Positions 1 through 7,322 of a stretch of 17,295 bases of DNA are shown in pieces (position 1 is the first letter of the stretch; every line of letters begins with the position of its first letter). The position numbers were made by a program, and so were the translations under genes. The notes beneath the pieces were generated by a model. The model did not search any database. It was not told the origin of the DNA and worked only from the letters and a program-made list of their open reading frames with translations. Origin of the DNA: Acidobacteriota bacterium (lineage in GTDB: Bacteria; Acidobacteriota; Terriglobia; Bryobacterales; Bryobacteraceae); NCBI GenBank assembly GCA_003223065.1, contig QHXU01000036.1, forward strand, positions 5,041 through 22,335. Direction: 5' to 3'.

Positions 1-24
1 GTAGCCAGGTCCGGCGCTCTCTCC

Positions 25-70
25 GGTTAATTAAAGCATAACAAACGCCGTTTGGCTCGTCAAACGGCGT
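25..70 (-). terminator. Rho-independent terminator or attenuator after rplL
   Basis: A perfect 10-bp stem (45-54 with 61-70, ACGCCGTTTG arm) closes a 6-nt loop. Read on the minus strand it is followed by a T-rich stretch (revcomp of 25-44, TTGTTATGCTTTAATTAA). It lies about 80 nt past the corrected rplL stop. In many bacteria rpoB follows rplL and a partial terminator between them lowers RNA polymerase subunit expression; whether rpoB lies just left of this window cannot be seen. The T-tract is interrupted, so partial termination is plausible. Confidence 0.7.
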
Positions 71-77
71 CTCGAGC

Positions 78-142
78 AGTGGTTAGCGGTCAGTAGCCAC
101 CGGACAGCGTCCCGGGGCTCTACTCATCACTAGCCGCCAACC
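78..142. repeat. Degenerate palindromic intergenic repeat, copy 1
   Basis: The left arm at 81-96 (GGTTAGCGGTCAGTAG) is matched in inverted orientation by 120-142, whose reverse complement begins GGTTGGCGG and ends GAGTAG. The same GGTTAGYGGTCAGT unit recurs at 540-575. The right arm ends 7 nt from the corrected rplL stop. It resembles a REP-like extragenic palindrome. No coding content is seen in 1-149. Confidence 0.5.
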
Positions 143-149
143 AAAAATT

Positions 150-524
150 TTACTTAACCTCAACTGTGGCGCCAGCGTCGACAAACTTCTTCCGACAGCT
201 TTTTTCTTGTTGACGCCATCTTTGACGGTTTTAGGCGCGCTATCCACCGAGGTCCTTGGCTTCCTTTAGCCCGAGGCTGGTTACTTCACGGACCACCTTG
301 ATGACATTAATCTTGTTCGAACCAGCCCCCGTCAGGACGACAGAGAATTCTGTCTTCTCCTCGACCGGAGCCGCTGCCGCGCCGCCACCGGCAGCCGGCG
401 CCGCCGCCACGGCCGCTGCCGCGGCTGAGACGCCGAGCTTTTCTTCGAGCAACTTGACAAGCTGCGACGCCTCAAGCAGTGTCAGCCCCTGAATCTGTTC
501 CGCAATCACGTTGATGTCAGCCAT
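150..524 (-). CDS. rplL: Ribosomal protein L7/L12, disrupted by two frameshifts
   Basis: L7/L12 forms the multimeric stalk of the 50S subunit, is anchored by L10 and recruits translation GTPases. The N-terminal dimerisation helix region (MADINVIAEQIQGLTLLEA) is followed by an Ala/Gly hinge (about residues 33-53) and the C-terminal domain (EKTEFSVVLTGAGSNKINVIKVVREV). The first frame stops at 240 after AKDLGG. One extra G (plus-strand 247/248) explains this: without it the frame reads on as DLVDSAPKTVKDGVNK. A second indel near 193-199 restores RKKFVDAGATVEVK and a TAA at 150-152. Compared with E. coli, about 7 nt are missing there. The ATG at 524 has an AAGGA Shine-Dalgarno. The gene is essential and normally single-copy, so sequencing or assembly error is the likeliest cause. 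The family assignment is certain; the exact reading is not. Confidence 0.9.
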
Positions 525-539
525 TTTCGTTTTTCCTTA

Positions 540-601
540 GGTTAGTGGTCAGTGGTCGGTAGTCAGTGGTGAGTGAATTCCATTGACGACCTACCACTAA
601 C
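540..601. repeat. Degenerate palindromic intergenic repeat, copy 2, between rplJ and rplL
   Basis: Tandem GGTTAGTGGTCAGT-like units (540-575) rich in TGGT/CAGT are followed by an inverted arm. GTTAGTGG at 541-548 pairs exactly with CCACTAAC at 594-601. The right arm overlaps the rplJ stop codon (597-599), so the rplJ-rplL spacer can fold in the transcript. It is related to the copy at 78-142. Confidence 0.55.
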
Positions 602-1124
602 TTGAAAACTTGTTCTCCTTCACTCCCTGGTCGACTACCACGGCCAGGTTCCGCCCCACACCATTCATAGCGGTGACCAGCCTCTGCGCCGGCGCATTGA
701 TCAGGTAGAGCAGTTTGGCGTAGACCGCTTCTTTCGAGGGCAGGCTCGCCAGCTCGGTAATTGCCGCGACGTTGACCACACGGCCCTGGACGATGCCCGC
801 GCGGAAAGTGAAACTGGGGTTCGCTTTGGCGTAAGCCGTCAATGCCTTAGCCAGGGCAACCGGATCGCCCGACGTGTACGCGAGGGAACACATTCCCTTC
901 AGCGCTTTGAGCAGATCCGAGGCGGGCGTCCCCACCGCTGCCTTTTCGGCGATGCGGTTCTTGATCACCTTATAGTTGGCCCCCGCCCCGCGAACCGCCT
1001 TCCGTAACTCGAAATCCTGGCTCACTGTGAGCTTTTCATAGCCCGTAAGGAACACGTTGGCGGCCTTGAGAAGCTCGTCCCGCAACGCCTCCATGTCCTT
1101 CTTCTTTTCCGGTTTGTTTTTCAT
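597..1124 (-). CDS. rplJ: Ribosomal protein L10
   Basis: L10 (175 aa, normal length) binds 23S rRNA at the stalk base and carries the L7/L12 dimers on its C-terminal helix. Family features are the N-terminal helix KDMEALRDELLKAANVFLTGYEKLTVSQ, the central VIKNRIAEKA segment, and the region SLPSKEAVYAKLLYLINAPAQRLVTAMNGVGRNLAVVVDQ. The ATG follows the rplA stop by 12 nt with a GGGGAACGGAA ribosome-binding region, so it is co-transcribed with and probably translationally coupled to rplA. That leaves no room for the classical L10-leader RNA upstream. The stop codon lies inside an inverted repeat. Confidence 0.97.
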   Translation of the reverse strand: MKNKPEKKKDMEALRDELLKAANVFLTGYEKLTVSQDFELRKAVRGAGANYKVIKNRIAEKAAVGTPASDLLKALKGMCSLAYTSGDPVALAKALTAYAKANPSFTFRAGIVQGRVVNVAAITELASLPSKEAVYAKLLYLINAPAQRLVTAMNGVGRNLAVVVDQGVKENKFSS

Positions 1125-1136
1125 TTCCGTTCCCCG

Positions 1137-1844
1137 CTACACGGCCTTGAGGTTGTAAGGCGTCACGTCGAGCGGAACGCCCGGACCCATCGTCGAGCAA
1201 ATGGTCACGCTTCGAACGTACTTGCCCTTGGCCGCCGACGGCTTGGCCTTCACCACGGCCTGCAACAGCGTGCTGGCGTTCTCCAGGAGCTTGTCGCTCG
1301 CGAAGCTCACTTTGCCCACCGGCACGTGAATCACGCCTGTCTTGTCGACGCGGAACTCCACTTTGCCCATCTTGACCTCCTTGACGGCCTGGGCGACGTC
1401 CACCGTCACTGTGCCCGTCTTCGGATTCGGCATCAATCCGCGAGGTCCCAGAATCTTGCCTAGCCGTCCCACCGACCGCATCATGTCCGGCGTCGCGACC
1501 ACGGCATCGAAGTCCGTCCAGTTCTCGTTCTGGATCTTTGCCACCATATCGTCGCCGCCGACAAGGTCCGCCCCGGCTTCCTTCGCTTCGCGCTGCTTGT
1601 CACCCGAAGCGATCACGAGCACTTTTTTGGACTTGCCGAGACCGTTCGGAAGGACCACCGTGCCGCGTACCATCTGGTCGGCATGTTTCGGGTCGACGCC
1701 CAGCCGGAGGTGCAGTTCGACTGTCTCGTCGAACTTCGCGAATTTGATTTTCTGAACGAGCGGTACCGCCTGTTCTAGCGGATACGCCTTACGCTCAACC
1801 TGTTTTGAAGCAGCGGAGTACTTCTTACCTGTTTTGCGGCTCAT
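1137..1844 (-). CDS. rplA: Ribosomal protein L1
   Basis: L1 (235 aa, typical length) forms the mobile L1 stalk at the tRNA exit site and in many bacteria represses its own operon by binding mRNA. The family signature is present as VGRLGKILGPRGLMPNPKTGT, and the C-terminal half ends KGKYVRSVTICSTMGPGVPLD. It is the first gene of the unit: the promoter is at 1913-1941 and the region upstream is divergent, so rplK, usually immediately upstream, is absent here. No strong Shine-Dalgarno adjoins the ATG. A purine-rich GGAGGCTTGGAGG stretch lies about 40 nt upstream, too far to serve directly. Confidence 0.98.
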   Translation of the reverse strand: MSRKTGKKYSAASKQVERKAYPLEQAVPLVQKIKFAKFDETVELHLRLGVDPKHADQMVRGTVVLPNGLGKSKKVLVIASGDKQREAKEAGADLVGGDDMVAKIQNENWTDFDAVVATPDMMRSVGRLGKILGPRGLMPNPKTGTVTVDVAQAVKEVKMGKVEFRVDKTGVIHVPVGKVSFASDKLLENASTLLQAVVKAKPSAAKGKYVRSVTICSTMGPGVPLDVTPYNLKAV

Positions 1845-1912
1845 TTTGTGACTGGTCCAAACGGCCCGGAGTGAAACACCTCCAAGCCTCCCAAGTGAGA
1901 TGCGAGACCTTC

Positions 1913-1941
1913 ACTATAACAAACGCGGGCTTACCCTGCAA
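1913..1941 (-). promoter_or_regulatory. Sigma70-like promoter of the rplA-rplJ-rplL unit
   Basis: On the minus strand a -35 TTGCAG (1936-1941) and a -10 TATAGT (1913-1918) are separated by exactly 17 nt. Transcription would start near 1906, giving a leader of about 60 nt before the rplA ATG. The rest of the 179-bp divergent spacer (1845-2023) holds only the -10-like site of the plus-strand gene. Confidence 0.65.
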
Positions 1942-2008
1942 CTAGTCCGCCCGCTTCATCTACCGTTGGCGCGGGACCGCCGCGCCGCCGATCCCTTCAC
2001 TGATCTGT

Positions 2009-2014
2009 TAACAT
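2009..2014 (+). promoter_or_regulatory. Possible -10 hexamer directly before the sortilin-like gene
   Basis: TAACAT fits a TANNNT-type -10 and ends 9 nt before the ATG at 2024. That would give a leaderless or nearly leaderless mRNA. No Shine-Dalgarno is present (the spacer is TTTTTTCCG). No convincing -35 is seen. Confidence 0.3.
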
Positions 2015-2023
2015 TTTTTCCGT

Positions 2024-5000
2024 ATGAACCGCTACACGCTGCAGTTGACGCTCATTGTGTTGCCCTTCCTTCTGCTCCAGGACGCCCAAGCTCAGCGCCG
2101 CGGCGGGCGAGGAACGGCCGAGCCAGAAGCCAGGGCCCAGGGGCCGCTGAAGGACATCCACTGGCGGTCAATTGGACCGTTCCGCGGAGGCCGCGTGCTT
2201 GCCGTGGCCGGTTCCTCCTCGCAGCCGCAAACTTACTACTTCGGCGGCACCGGCGGCGGGATTTGGAAAACCACGGACGGCGGCTTCACCTGGATCCCGG
2301 TCTCCGACGGACAACTCGCTTCCGGCTCGGTGGGCGCTATCGCGTTAGCCGAGTCCGATCCCAATGTGGTCTATGCCGGAATGGGCGAGGCCTGCATCCG
2401 GGGCAACGCCTCTCCGGGCGACGGAGTTTACAAATCCGCTGACGGCGGACGCACGTGGAAGAACATGGGGCTCAAGGAGACGCAGCAAATCGGAGCGGTC
2501 CGAGTCGATCCGCGTAATGCCGACGTGGTGTACGTGGCGGCGCTCGGTCATCAGTTCGGCTCCAATCCGGAGCGTGGTGTTTACAAATCCACCAACGGGG
2601 GCCAGACCTGGAAGCAGGTGCTGACGCGCGGGCCCAAGGCCGGCGCTGTGGATCTGTCACTCGATCCGAACAATCCAGGCACGATTTATGCGGGGTTCTG
2701 GGAGGTTTATCGCACGCCATACACCTTGGAGAGCGGCGGGCCCGGCAGCGGCCTGCTGAAATCGACGGATGGCGGTGAGACGTGGAAGGATCTGACACGC
2801 GCCCCCGGCATGCCGAAGGGCATCATCGGCCGCGTTGGGGTCAGCGTTTCGCCGGCGAATCCGCAACGCGTCTACGCCCTGATCGAGGCCGAAGAGGGCG
2901 GCGTGTTTCGATCCGACAATGGCGGCGACACCTGGGTGCGCGTCAACCAGCACAATGATCTGCGCCAGCGCGCCTGGTACTACACACACCTGCTTGCCGA
3001 TCCGAAGAATTCGGACACGGTGTATTTCCTGAACACGGGTTTCTACCGCTCCGCCGATGGCGGCAAGAGCTACACGGCGATTCCAACGCCGCATGGCGAC
3101 AATCACGGCATCTGGATCGCTCCGAATGATCCGATGCGCATGATCGAATCGAACGACGGTGGTGCGAACGTCTCCACTAACGGCGGCCGCTCCTGGACGA
3201 CCATCATGAACCAGCCCACCGCGCAGTTCTATCGTGTCGCGCTCGACAACGACTTTCCCTATCATGCGTATGGCGCGCAGCAGGACAACTCCACCGTTCG
3301 TACCGCCACGCGCGGCCGCGGCGGGATTACAGAGCGGGACTGGTACGACGTCGGCGGCGGCGAGAGCGGCTGGATCGCTCCAGACCTGCGCGATACGGCC
3401 GTTGTCTATGCCGGCTCCTACGGCAACCTCATTACTCGCTTCGACGCCAAGACGGGTGTGGTCCGCAATGTCAATCCTTGGCCCGACAATCCCATGGGGC
3501 ATGGCGCGGCCGATTTGAAATACCGGTTCCAGTGGAGCTTCCCGATTGTGATTTCGCGGCACGATCCGACGTTGATCTACGCCGGCGCCAACGTCCTTTT
3601 CAAGAGCACCGACGAGGGACAGAGCTGGACGCCCATTTCAAAGGATCTGACGCGCGATGACAAATCCAAGCAGGGGCCCGCCGGCGGGCCGATCACGAAG
3701 GACAACACCAGTATCGAGTATTACGACACGATCTTTACGATCAATGAGTCGCCGATCACGAAGGGACTGATCTGGGTCGGCTCGGATGACGGCCTGGTGC
3801 ACCTGACCCGGGACGGCGGCAAGACCTGGACCAACGTGACGCCTCCCAAGGACATCATGCCGGAGTGGATCCAGATCAACGCCATCGACCCGTCGCCGCA
3901 CGATGCCGGAACGGCGTACGTCGCCGCGACGATGTACAAGTCCGATGACTTCCGGCCGTACCTCTATAAGACCACCGACTTCGGTAAGACCTGGACGAAA
4001 ATCGTCAACGGCATTCCCGGTAACAACTTCACCCGCGTGGTGCGTGAGGATCCGAACCGCAAGGGTTTTCTCTTCGCCGGAACGGAATTCGGGATTTATG
4101 TCTCCTACGATGCCGGTGACGACTGGCAGTCGATCCAACTCAACCTTCCCGCGGTGCCCATCACCGACTTGGCGTTTCACAAGCGCGACGATGAGTTGGT
4201 CGTGGCCACGCAGGGCCGCGCGTTCTGGATCATGGACGATCTCTCGCTTCTGTATCAAATACGGGACACGGCCCCGACGGAGGACGTGCGTTTGTTCAAA
4301 CCGAAACCGGCCATCCGCTCCGAAGGGGGACGCGGAGGAGGCGGGTTGCGAGGCTTCGCGGCCGTCGGCCAGAATCCGCCGAACGGCGCTGTCATCGAGT
4401 ATTGGTTGAAAGAACGGCCACAGGGTGATCTGACGCTCGAGTTCCTGGATTCCGCGGGCAAGCTCATCAACAGATATTCGAGCAAGCCCCCTGAACACAC
4501 GGCCGAGGAAACCGGAATGGCGGAGCAAGAAGCCGCCTTCTCCCCGTTTGGCGGCGGTGGTCCCCAACGAGCGCCGGCTCAGGCCGGCATGAACCGCTTC
4601 ATCTGGGACCTGCATCACGCCGATGCCACTACGTTCCCGCACATGATCCTGTGGGCGGGTTCGACTCGCGGGCCGCTGGCCGTGCCGGGAACGTACCAGG
4701 TCCGCCTCACGGCGGACGGCAAGACGCAGGTGCAATCGTTCGCCGTAATAAAAGATCCCCGCCTGAAGACGACTCCGGAGGAGTTCAACAAGCAGCTTGC
4801 GCTGGCCTTGCAGATTCGCGACAAGCTTTCGCAGGTTAACCAGACGGTCATCGACATTCGCGAAGCCAAGAAGCAGCTGAACGAATACACCACGCTTTGG
4901 AAGGACAACCCGGCTGCCAGGAAGATCGTCGATACGGCGCGCGATCTGAACAAGCGCCTCAGCGCAGTGGAAGAGCAGCTATATCAGGTCCGAAACCAGG

Positions 5001-5254
5001 CGCACGAGGATCCGCTCAACTATCCGATCAAGCTGAACAACCGCATCGCTTCGCTGCTCGCCGTTGTGGAAGCCACCGACACCGCTCCGACGCAGCAATC
5101 CAACATAGTTTATGAGGGACTGGCGAGCGAGGCGAACGTTCCGTTGAAAGCGGCGGAAAAACTATTGACCGAGGATATCGCGGCGTTCAACAAGCTGGTG
5201 CGTGATTCCAACATTCCGGCAGTTACGATAAAACACGCGACAGGAGCCGAGTGA
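2024..5254 (+). CDS. Secreted sortilin/VPS10-type BNR-repeat beta-propeller protein
   Basis: This 1076-residue protein begins with a signal peptide (residues 1-23: MNRY, hydrophobic core TLIVLPFLLL, then AQA). A Gly/Arg linker leads to a long Asp-box propeller. About eleven SxDxGxTW-type boxes are visible, including KTTDGGFTW (about 82), KSADGGRTW (137), KSTNGGQTW (188), KSTDGGETW, RSDNGGDTW, RSADGGKSY, STNGGRSW, KSTDEGQSW (about 527), TRDGGKTW (about 596), KTTDFGKTW and VSYDAGDDW (about 692). Gly-rich linkers lie near 766 and 842. A beta-sandwich-like stretch (PGTYQVRLTADGKTQVQSF) and a helical C-terminal region of about 160 residues follow. The family is annotated as sortilin/VPS10 or glycosyl-hydrolase BNR repeat; its bacterial substrates are mostly unknown and no catalytic residues can be assigned. 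It is probably periplasmic or extracellular. Confidence 0.9.
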   Translation: MNRYTLQLTLIVLPFLLLQDAQAQRRGGRGTAEPEARAQGPLKDIHWRSIGPFRGGRVLAVAGSSSQPQTYYFGGTGGGIWKTTDGGFTWIPVSDGQLASGSVGAIALAESDPNVVYAGMGEACIRGNASPGDGVYKSADGGRTWKNMGLKETQQIGAVRVDPRNADVVYVAALGHQFGSNPERGVYKSTNGGQTWKQVLTRGPKAGAVDLSLDPNNPGTIYAGFWEVYRTPYTLESGGPGSGLLKSTDGGETWKDLTRAPGMPKGIIGRVGVSVSPANPQRVYALIEAEEGGVFRSDNGGDTWVRVNQHNDLRQRAWYYTHLLADPKNSDTVYFLNTGFYRSADGGKSYTAIPTPHGDNHGIWIAPNDPMRMIESNDGGANVSTNGGRSWTTIMNQPTAQFYRVALDNDFPYHAYGAQQDNSTVRTATRGRGGITERDWYDVGGGESGWIAPDLRDTAVVYAGSYGNLITRFDAKTGVVRNVNPWPDNPMGHGAADLKYRFQWSFPIVISRHDPTLIYAGANVLFKSTDEGQSWTPISKDLTRDDKSKQGPAGGPITKDNTSIEYYDTIFTINESPITKGLIWVGSDDGLVHLTRDGGKTWTNVTPPKDIMPEWIQINAIDPSPHDAGTAYVAATMYKSDDFRPYLYKTTDFGKTWTKIVNGIPGNNFTRVVREDPNRKGFLFAGTEFGIYVSYDAGDDWQSIQLNLPAVPITDLAFHKRDDELVVATQGRAFWIMDDLSLLYQIRDTAPTEDVRLFKPKPAIRSEGGRGGGGLRGFAAVGQNPPNGAVIEYWLKERPQGDLTLEFLDSAGKLINRYSSKPPEHTAEETGMAEQEAAFSPFGGGGPQRAPAQAGMNRFIWDLHHADATTFPHMILWAGSTRGPLAVPGTYQVRLTADGKTQVQSFAVIKDPRLKTTPEEFNKQLALALQIRDKLSQVNQTVIDIREAKKQLNEYTTLWKDNPAARKIVDTARDLNKRLSAVEEQLYQVRNQAHEDPLNYPIKLNNRIASLLAVVEATDTAPTQQSNIVYEGLASEANVPLKAAEKLLTEDIAAFNKLVRDSNIPAVTIKHATGAE

Positions 5255-5257
5255 GCC

Positions 5258-5737
5258 CTGGAAATCTATCTTCTTCGCCACGGAATCGCCGAGGATAAGG
5301 CGCCCAGCGGGCGCGACGCAGACCGCCGCCTCACCGAAGAAGGCCGCGAGAAACTGCGGCGCGTTCTCAAGCGCGCGCACGCGGCCGGAGTCCGCCCGTC
5401 GCTGATTCTGTCCAGCCCCTTGACGCGGGCCGTTGAGACCGCGGAGATCGCGGCGAAGGAACTCGGTTATGAAGATTCGATCGTTCGTGTCGACTGCCTT
5501 CTACCAGACGCTTCCCCGCCCGGCATCTGGGCTGAATTGCGGGCCCACAGAAAGGAAGAATCCATCCTCATGGCAGGTCACGAGCCGCTCTTTTCCGCGA
5601 CGGTCGCCTGGATGCTCGGCTCAACCCACGGCATGGTCGAATTCAAGAAAGCCGGGCTGGTCCGGATCGATTTCGAGACGCTCGGTTCGGAGCCCAGGGG
5701 CGTGCTGCAATGGATGCTCACGCCGAAACTGGCGTGA
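5258..5737 (+). CDS. sixA: SixA-type phosphohistidine phosphatase with a probable CTG start
   Basis: The 159-residue histidine-phosphatase-superfamily protein is close to the E. coli SixA length (161). The family removes phosphate from histidine phosphotransfer proteins. Catalytic features are LLRHG (Arg7, His8), SSPLTRAVETA (Arg58) and AGHEP (His108). The reading frame starts immediately after the upstream TGA (5252-5254), and CTG at 5258 is the only start-like codon before the essential RHG motif. An AGGAG (5242-5246) lies 11 nt before it. A shorter TTG start at 5420 would lose the catalytic motif. ATG changed to CTG by mutation or sequencing error is possible. It probably shares the transcript of the sortilin-like gene. 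Confidence 0.85.
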   Translation: MEIYLLRHGIAEDKAPSGRDADRRLTEEGREKLRRVLKRAHAAGVRPSLILSSPLTRAVETAEIAAKELGYEDSIVRVDCLLPDASPPGIWAELRAHRKEESILMAGHEPLFSATVAWMLGSTHGMVEFKKAGLVRIDFETLGSEPRGVLQWMLTPKLA

Positions 5738-5784
5738 CGCGGCGGGCGATCGCCGCCAGCGGCAACACAGCGGCGTGCCCATGC

Positions 5785-5790
5785 TAATCT
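5785..5790 (+). promoter_or_regulatory. Possible -10 hexamer before mazG
   Basis: TAATCT ends 11 nt before the mazG ATG, with GCAACA at 5762-5767 (17-nt spacing) as a weak -35. No Shine-Dalgarno precedes the ATG, so a leader of only a few nucleotides is plausible. It would serve the mazG-to-MFS operon. Confidence 0.3.
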
Positions 5791-5801
5791 GAAATTTTCC
5801 C

Positions 5802-6591
5802 ATGCCCACAACCGAGCCCAAACTGTCCGCCGGAGCCGGTTTCGCGCGGCTCACCGAGATCATGGCGCGCCTGCGTTCACCGGACGGCTGTCCCTGGGAC
5901 CGTGAGCAAAACTTCGACACCATCAAGCCTTACCTTCTCGAAGAAACCTACGAGGTCATGGACGCGATCGACGCCCGCGACTGGCACAGCCTGGCGGAGG
6001 AATTGGGCGATCTGCTGCTTCAGGCCGTCTTCTTCGCGCAGATGGCCTCTGAAGAGGGACGATTCGACATCCGCGATTCGATCGAGGCGATCAACAGCAA
6101 GCTGATCCGCCGCCATCCGCACGTGTTCGCCCAAGGCGACGCACGCACGGCGGACGACGTGAAGCGGCGCTGGGACGAGATCAAAGCCTCTGAAAAGCCG
6201 AACGCCAAAGGATTGCTCGCAGACGTTCCGCGTTCATTTCCCGCCCTGGTCGAAGCGCAACAGATCGCCTCGCGCGCCGCGGGAGCCGGCTTCGATTGGG
6301 AGAACGTCGCCCAGGTGTTCGACAAGCTCAAGGAAGAACTCGCCGAACTCGACGCCGCGCGCCGCACCGGTTCACAGGATGCAATCGAAGACGAGATCGG
6401 CGACCTGCTGTTCGTGATTGTCAACGTCGCCCGTTTCCTGCGAGCAGGCGCTCCGCAAGACCAACGCGAAATTCCGCCGCCGCTTCGCACAGGTTGAAAG
6501 CGGCCTGGCCTCCCGTGGAAAAACGCCTCGTGAAGCGACGATCGATGAAATGGAGGCTTTGTGGCAGGAAGCCAAGCGCCAGGATATATGA
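5802..6591 (+). CDS. mazG: Nucleoside triphosphate pyrophosphohydrolase MazG, frameshifted near the 3' end
   Basis: MazG hydrolyses NTPs/dNTPs to NMPs and pyrophosphate and clears non-canonical nucleotides. The family hallmark CPWDREQNFDTIKPYLLEETYEV carries the metal-binding EExxE (Glu47, 48, 51), followed by EELGDLL (Glu67, Asp70). The second MazG domain has KEELAELDAA and EDEIGDLLFVIVNVARFLRA. The original frame then ends at 6497 in an unrelated tail. From 6448 the +1 frame gives ALRKTNAKFRRRFAQVES through MEALWQEAKRQDI, the expected MazG C-terminus, ending TGA 6589-6591. Against E. coli MazG the join lacks four residues with one base left over, consistent with an 11-nt deletion. The corrected length (about 262 aa) matches the family. 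This could be a real mutation or an assembly error. Confidence 0.93.
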
Positions 6592-7322
6592 TTCGGGTCC
6601 GTGCCCTTACCCAAATCCCTGAGTACGCCGAGGCTGTGCGCTTGCAGAAAATCATCTGGGGATTCGATGAGATCGAACTGCTCCCGGTAAGGCTTTTCGT
6701 TACCGCTACCAAGGCCGGCGGCCAGGCGTTCGGCGCCTTCGACGCGAAACGCATGATCGGCTTCTGTTTATCGATTCCCGGTATCAAGCCGGGCGCCAAG
6801 AGCTATCTTCACAGCCACATGCTGGGCGTGCTCGACGAATACCGGAACGCCGGCGTCGGGCGCCTGCTGAAGCTCGAGCAGCGCAAGGATGCGCTCAGCC
6901 GGGGCATCGAGCTGATCGAATGGACGTTCGATCCGCTCGAAGTGAAAAACGCTTATTTCAACATGGAACGCCTTGGCGCGGTCGTACGGCGCTTCGTGCT
7001 CAATCAATACGGCACTACTTCGAGCCATCTCCACGGCGGACTGCCGACGGACCGGTGCATCGCCGAGTGGTGGTTGTCTGCTCCGCGCGTCGCCGCGATT
7101 ATCGCGGGGCGTCCGCCCGAACGCCCGCCGGTCAAGGCGCGTATCTCCGTCCCTTCAGACATTTACGCCATCAAGGAAAACGACCCGCGGCGCGCCCGCG
7201 AGATCCAGATGCGCGTAAGCGATCAGTTCCTCGATCATTTTTCGAAAGGCTTGGCTGTGGTCGGCTTCGAACGCACACCCGAAGCCGGCCACTATCTCCT
7301 GGGAACATGGGAATTCAAGTAG
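6588..7322 (+). CDS. GNAT-family N-acyltransferase (COG3375-like)
   Basis: This 244-residue GNAT protein has the acyl-CoA pyrophosphate-binding loop VLDEYRNAGVGRLLK (RNAGVG at 86-91). Other conserved parts are KIIWGFDEIELLP and IEWTFDPLEVKNAYFNMERLG. The ATG at 6588 overlaps the corrected mazG stop (ATGA); an upstream GTG at 6561 is less likely because it lies inside mazG. The 3' end overlaps the racemase gene by 16 nt. In Geobacillus a GNAT enzyme encoded beside an N-succinylamino acid racemase succinylates D-amino acids; by context this one may acylate amino acids, but its substrate is not readable from sequence. Confidence 0.85.
   Translation: MIRVRALTQIPEYAEAVRLQKIIWGFDEIELLPVRLFVTATKAGGQAFGAFDAKRMIGFCLSIPGIKPGAKSYLHSHMLGVLDEYRNAGVGRLLKLEQRKDALSRGIELIEWTFDPLEVKNAYFNMERLGAVVRRFVLNQYGTTSSHLHGGLPTDRCIAEWWLSAPRVAAIIAGRPPERPPVKARISVPSDIYAIKENDPRRAREIQMRVSDQFLDHFSKGLAVVGFERTPEAGHYLLGTWEFK

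Noticed and set aside
150..524. Programmed ribosomal frameshifting in rplL.
   Set aside because: Two unrelated indels, one with missing conserved residues, fit sequence error better; no slippery site with a downstream structure is evident at 247.
2657..3562. A 301-codon antisense open frame in the same gene.
   Set aside because: Same reasons; no ribosome-binding site or family resemblance.
3638..4735. A 365-codon open frame antisense to the sortilin-like gene.
   Set aside because: It lies wholly inside a well-supported gene, its translation is Arg-rich without recognisable motifs, and long antisense frames are expected in GC-rich DNA.
2024..5737. Sortilin-like and SixA proteins as one protein by TGA readthrough.
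   Set aside because: The first is secreted and SixA acts in the cytoplasm; separate coupled genes are the simpler reading.
5747..5758. A GGCGATCGCC palindrome resembling the cyanobacterial HIP1 octamer.
   Set aside because: Only this one copy was noticed, and such a palindrome is expected by chance in GC-rich DNA.
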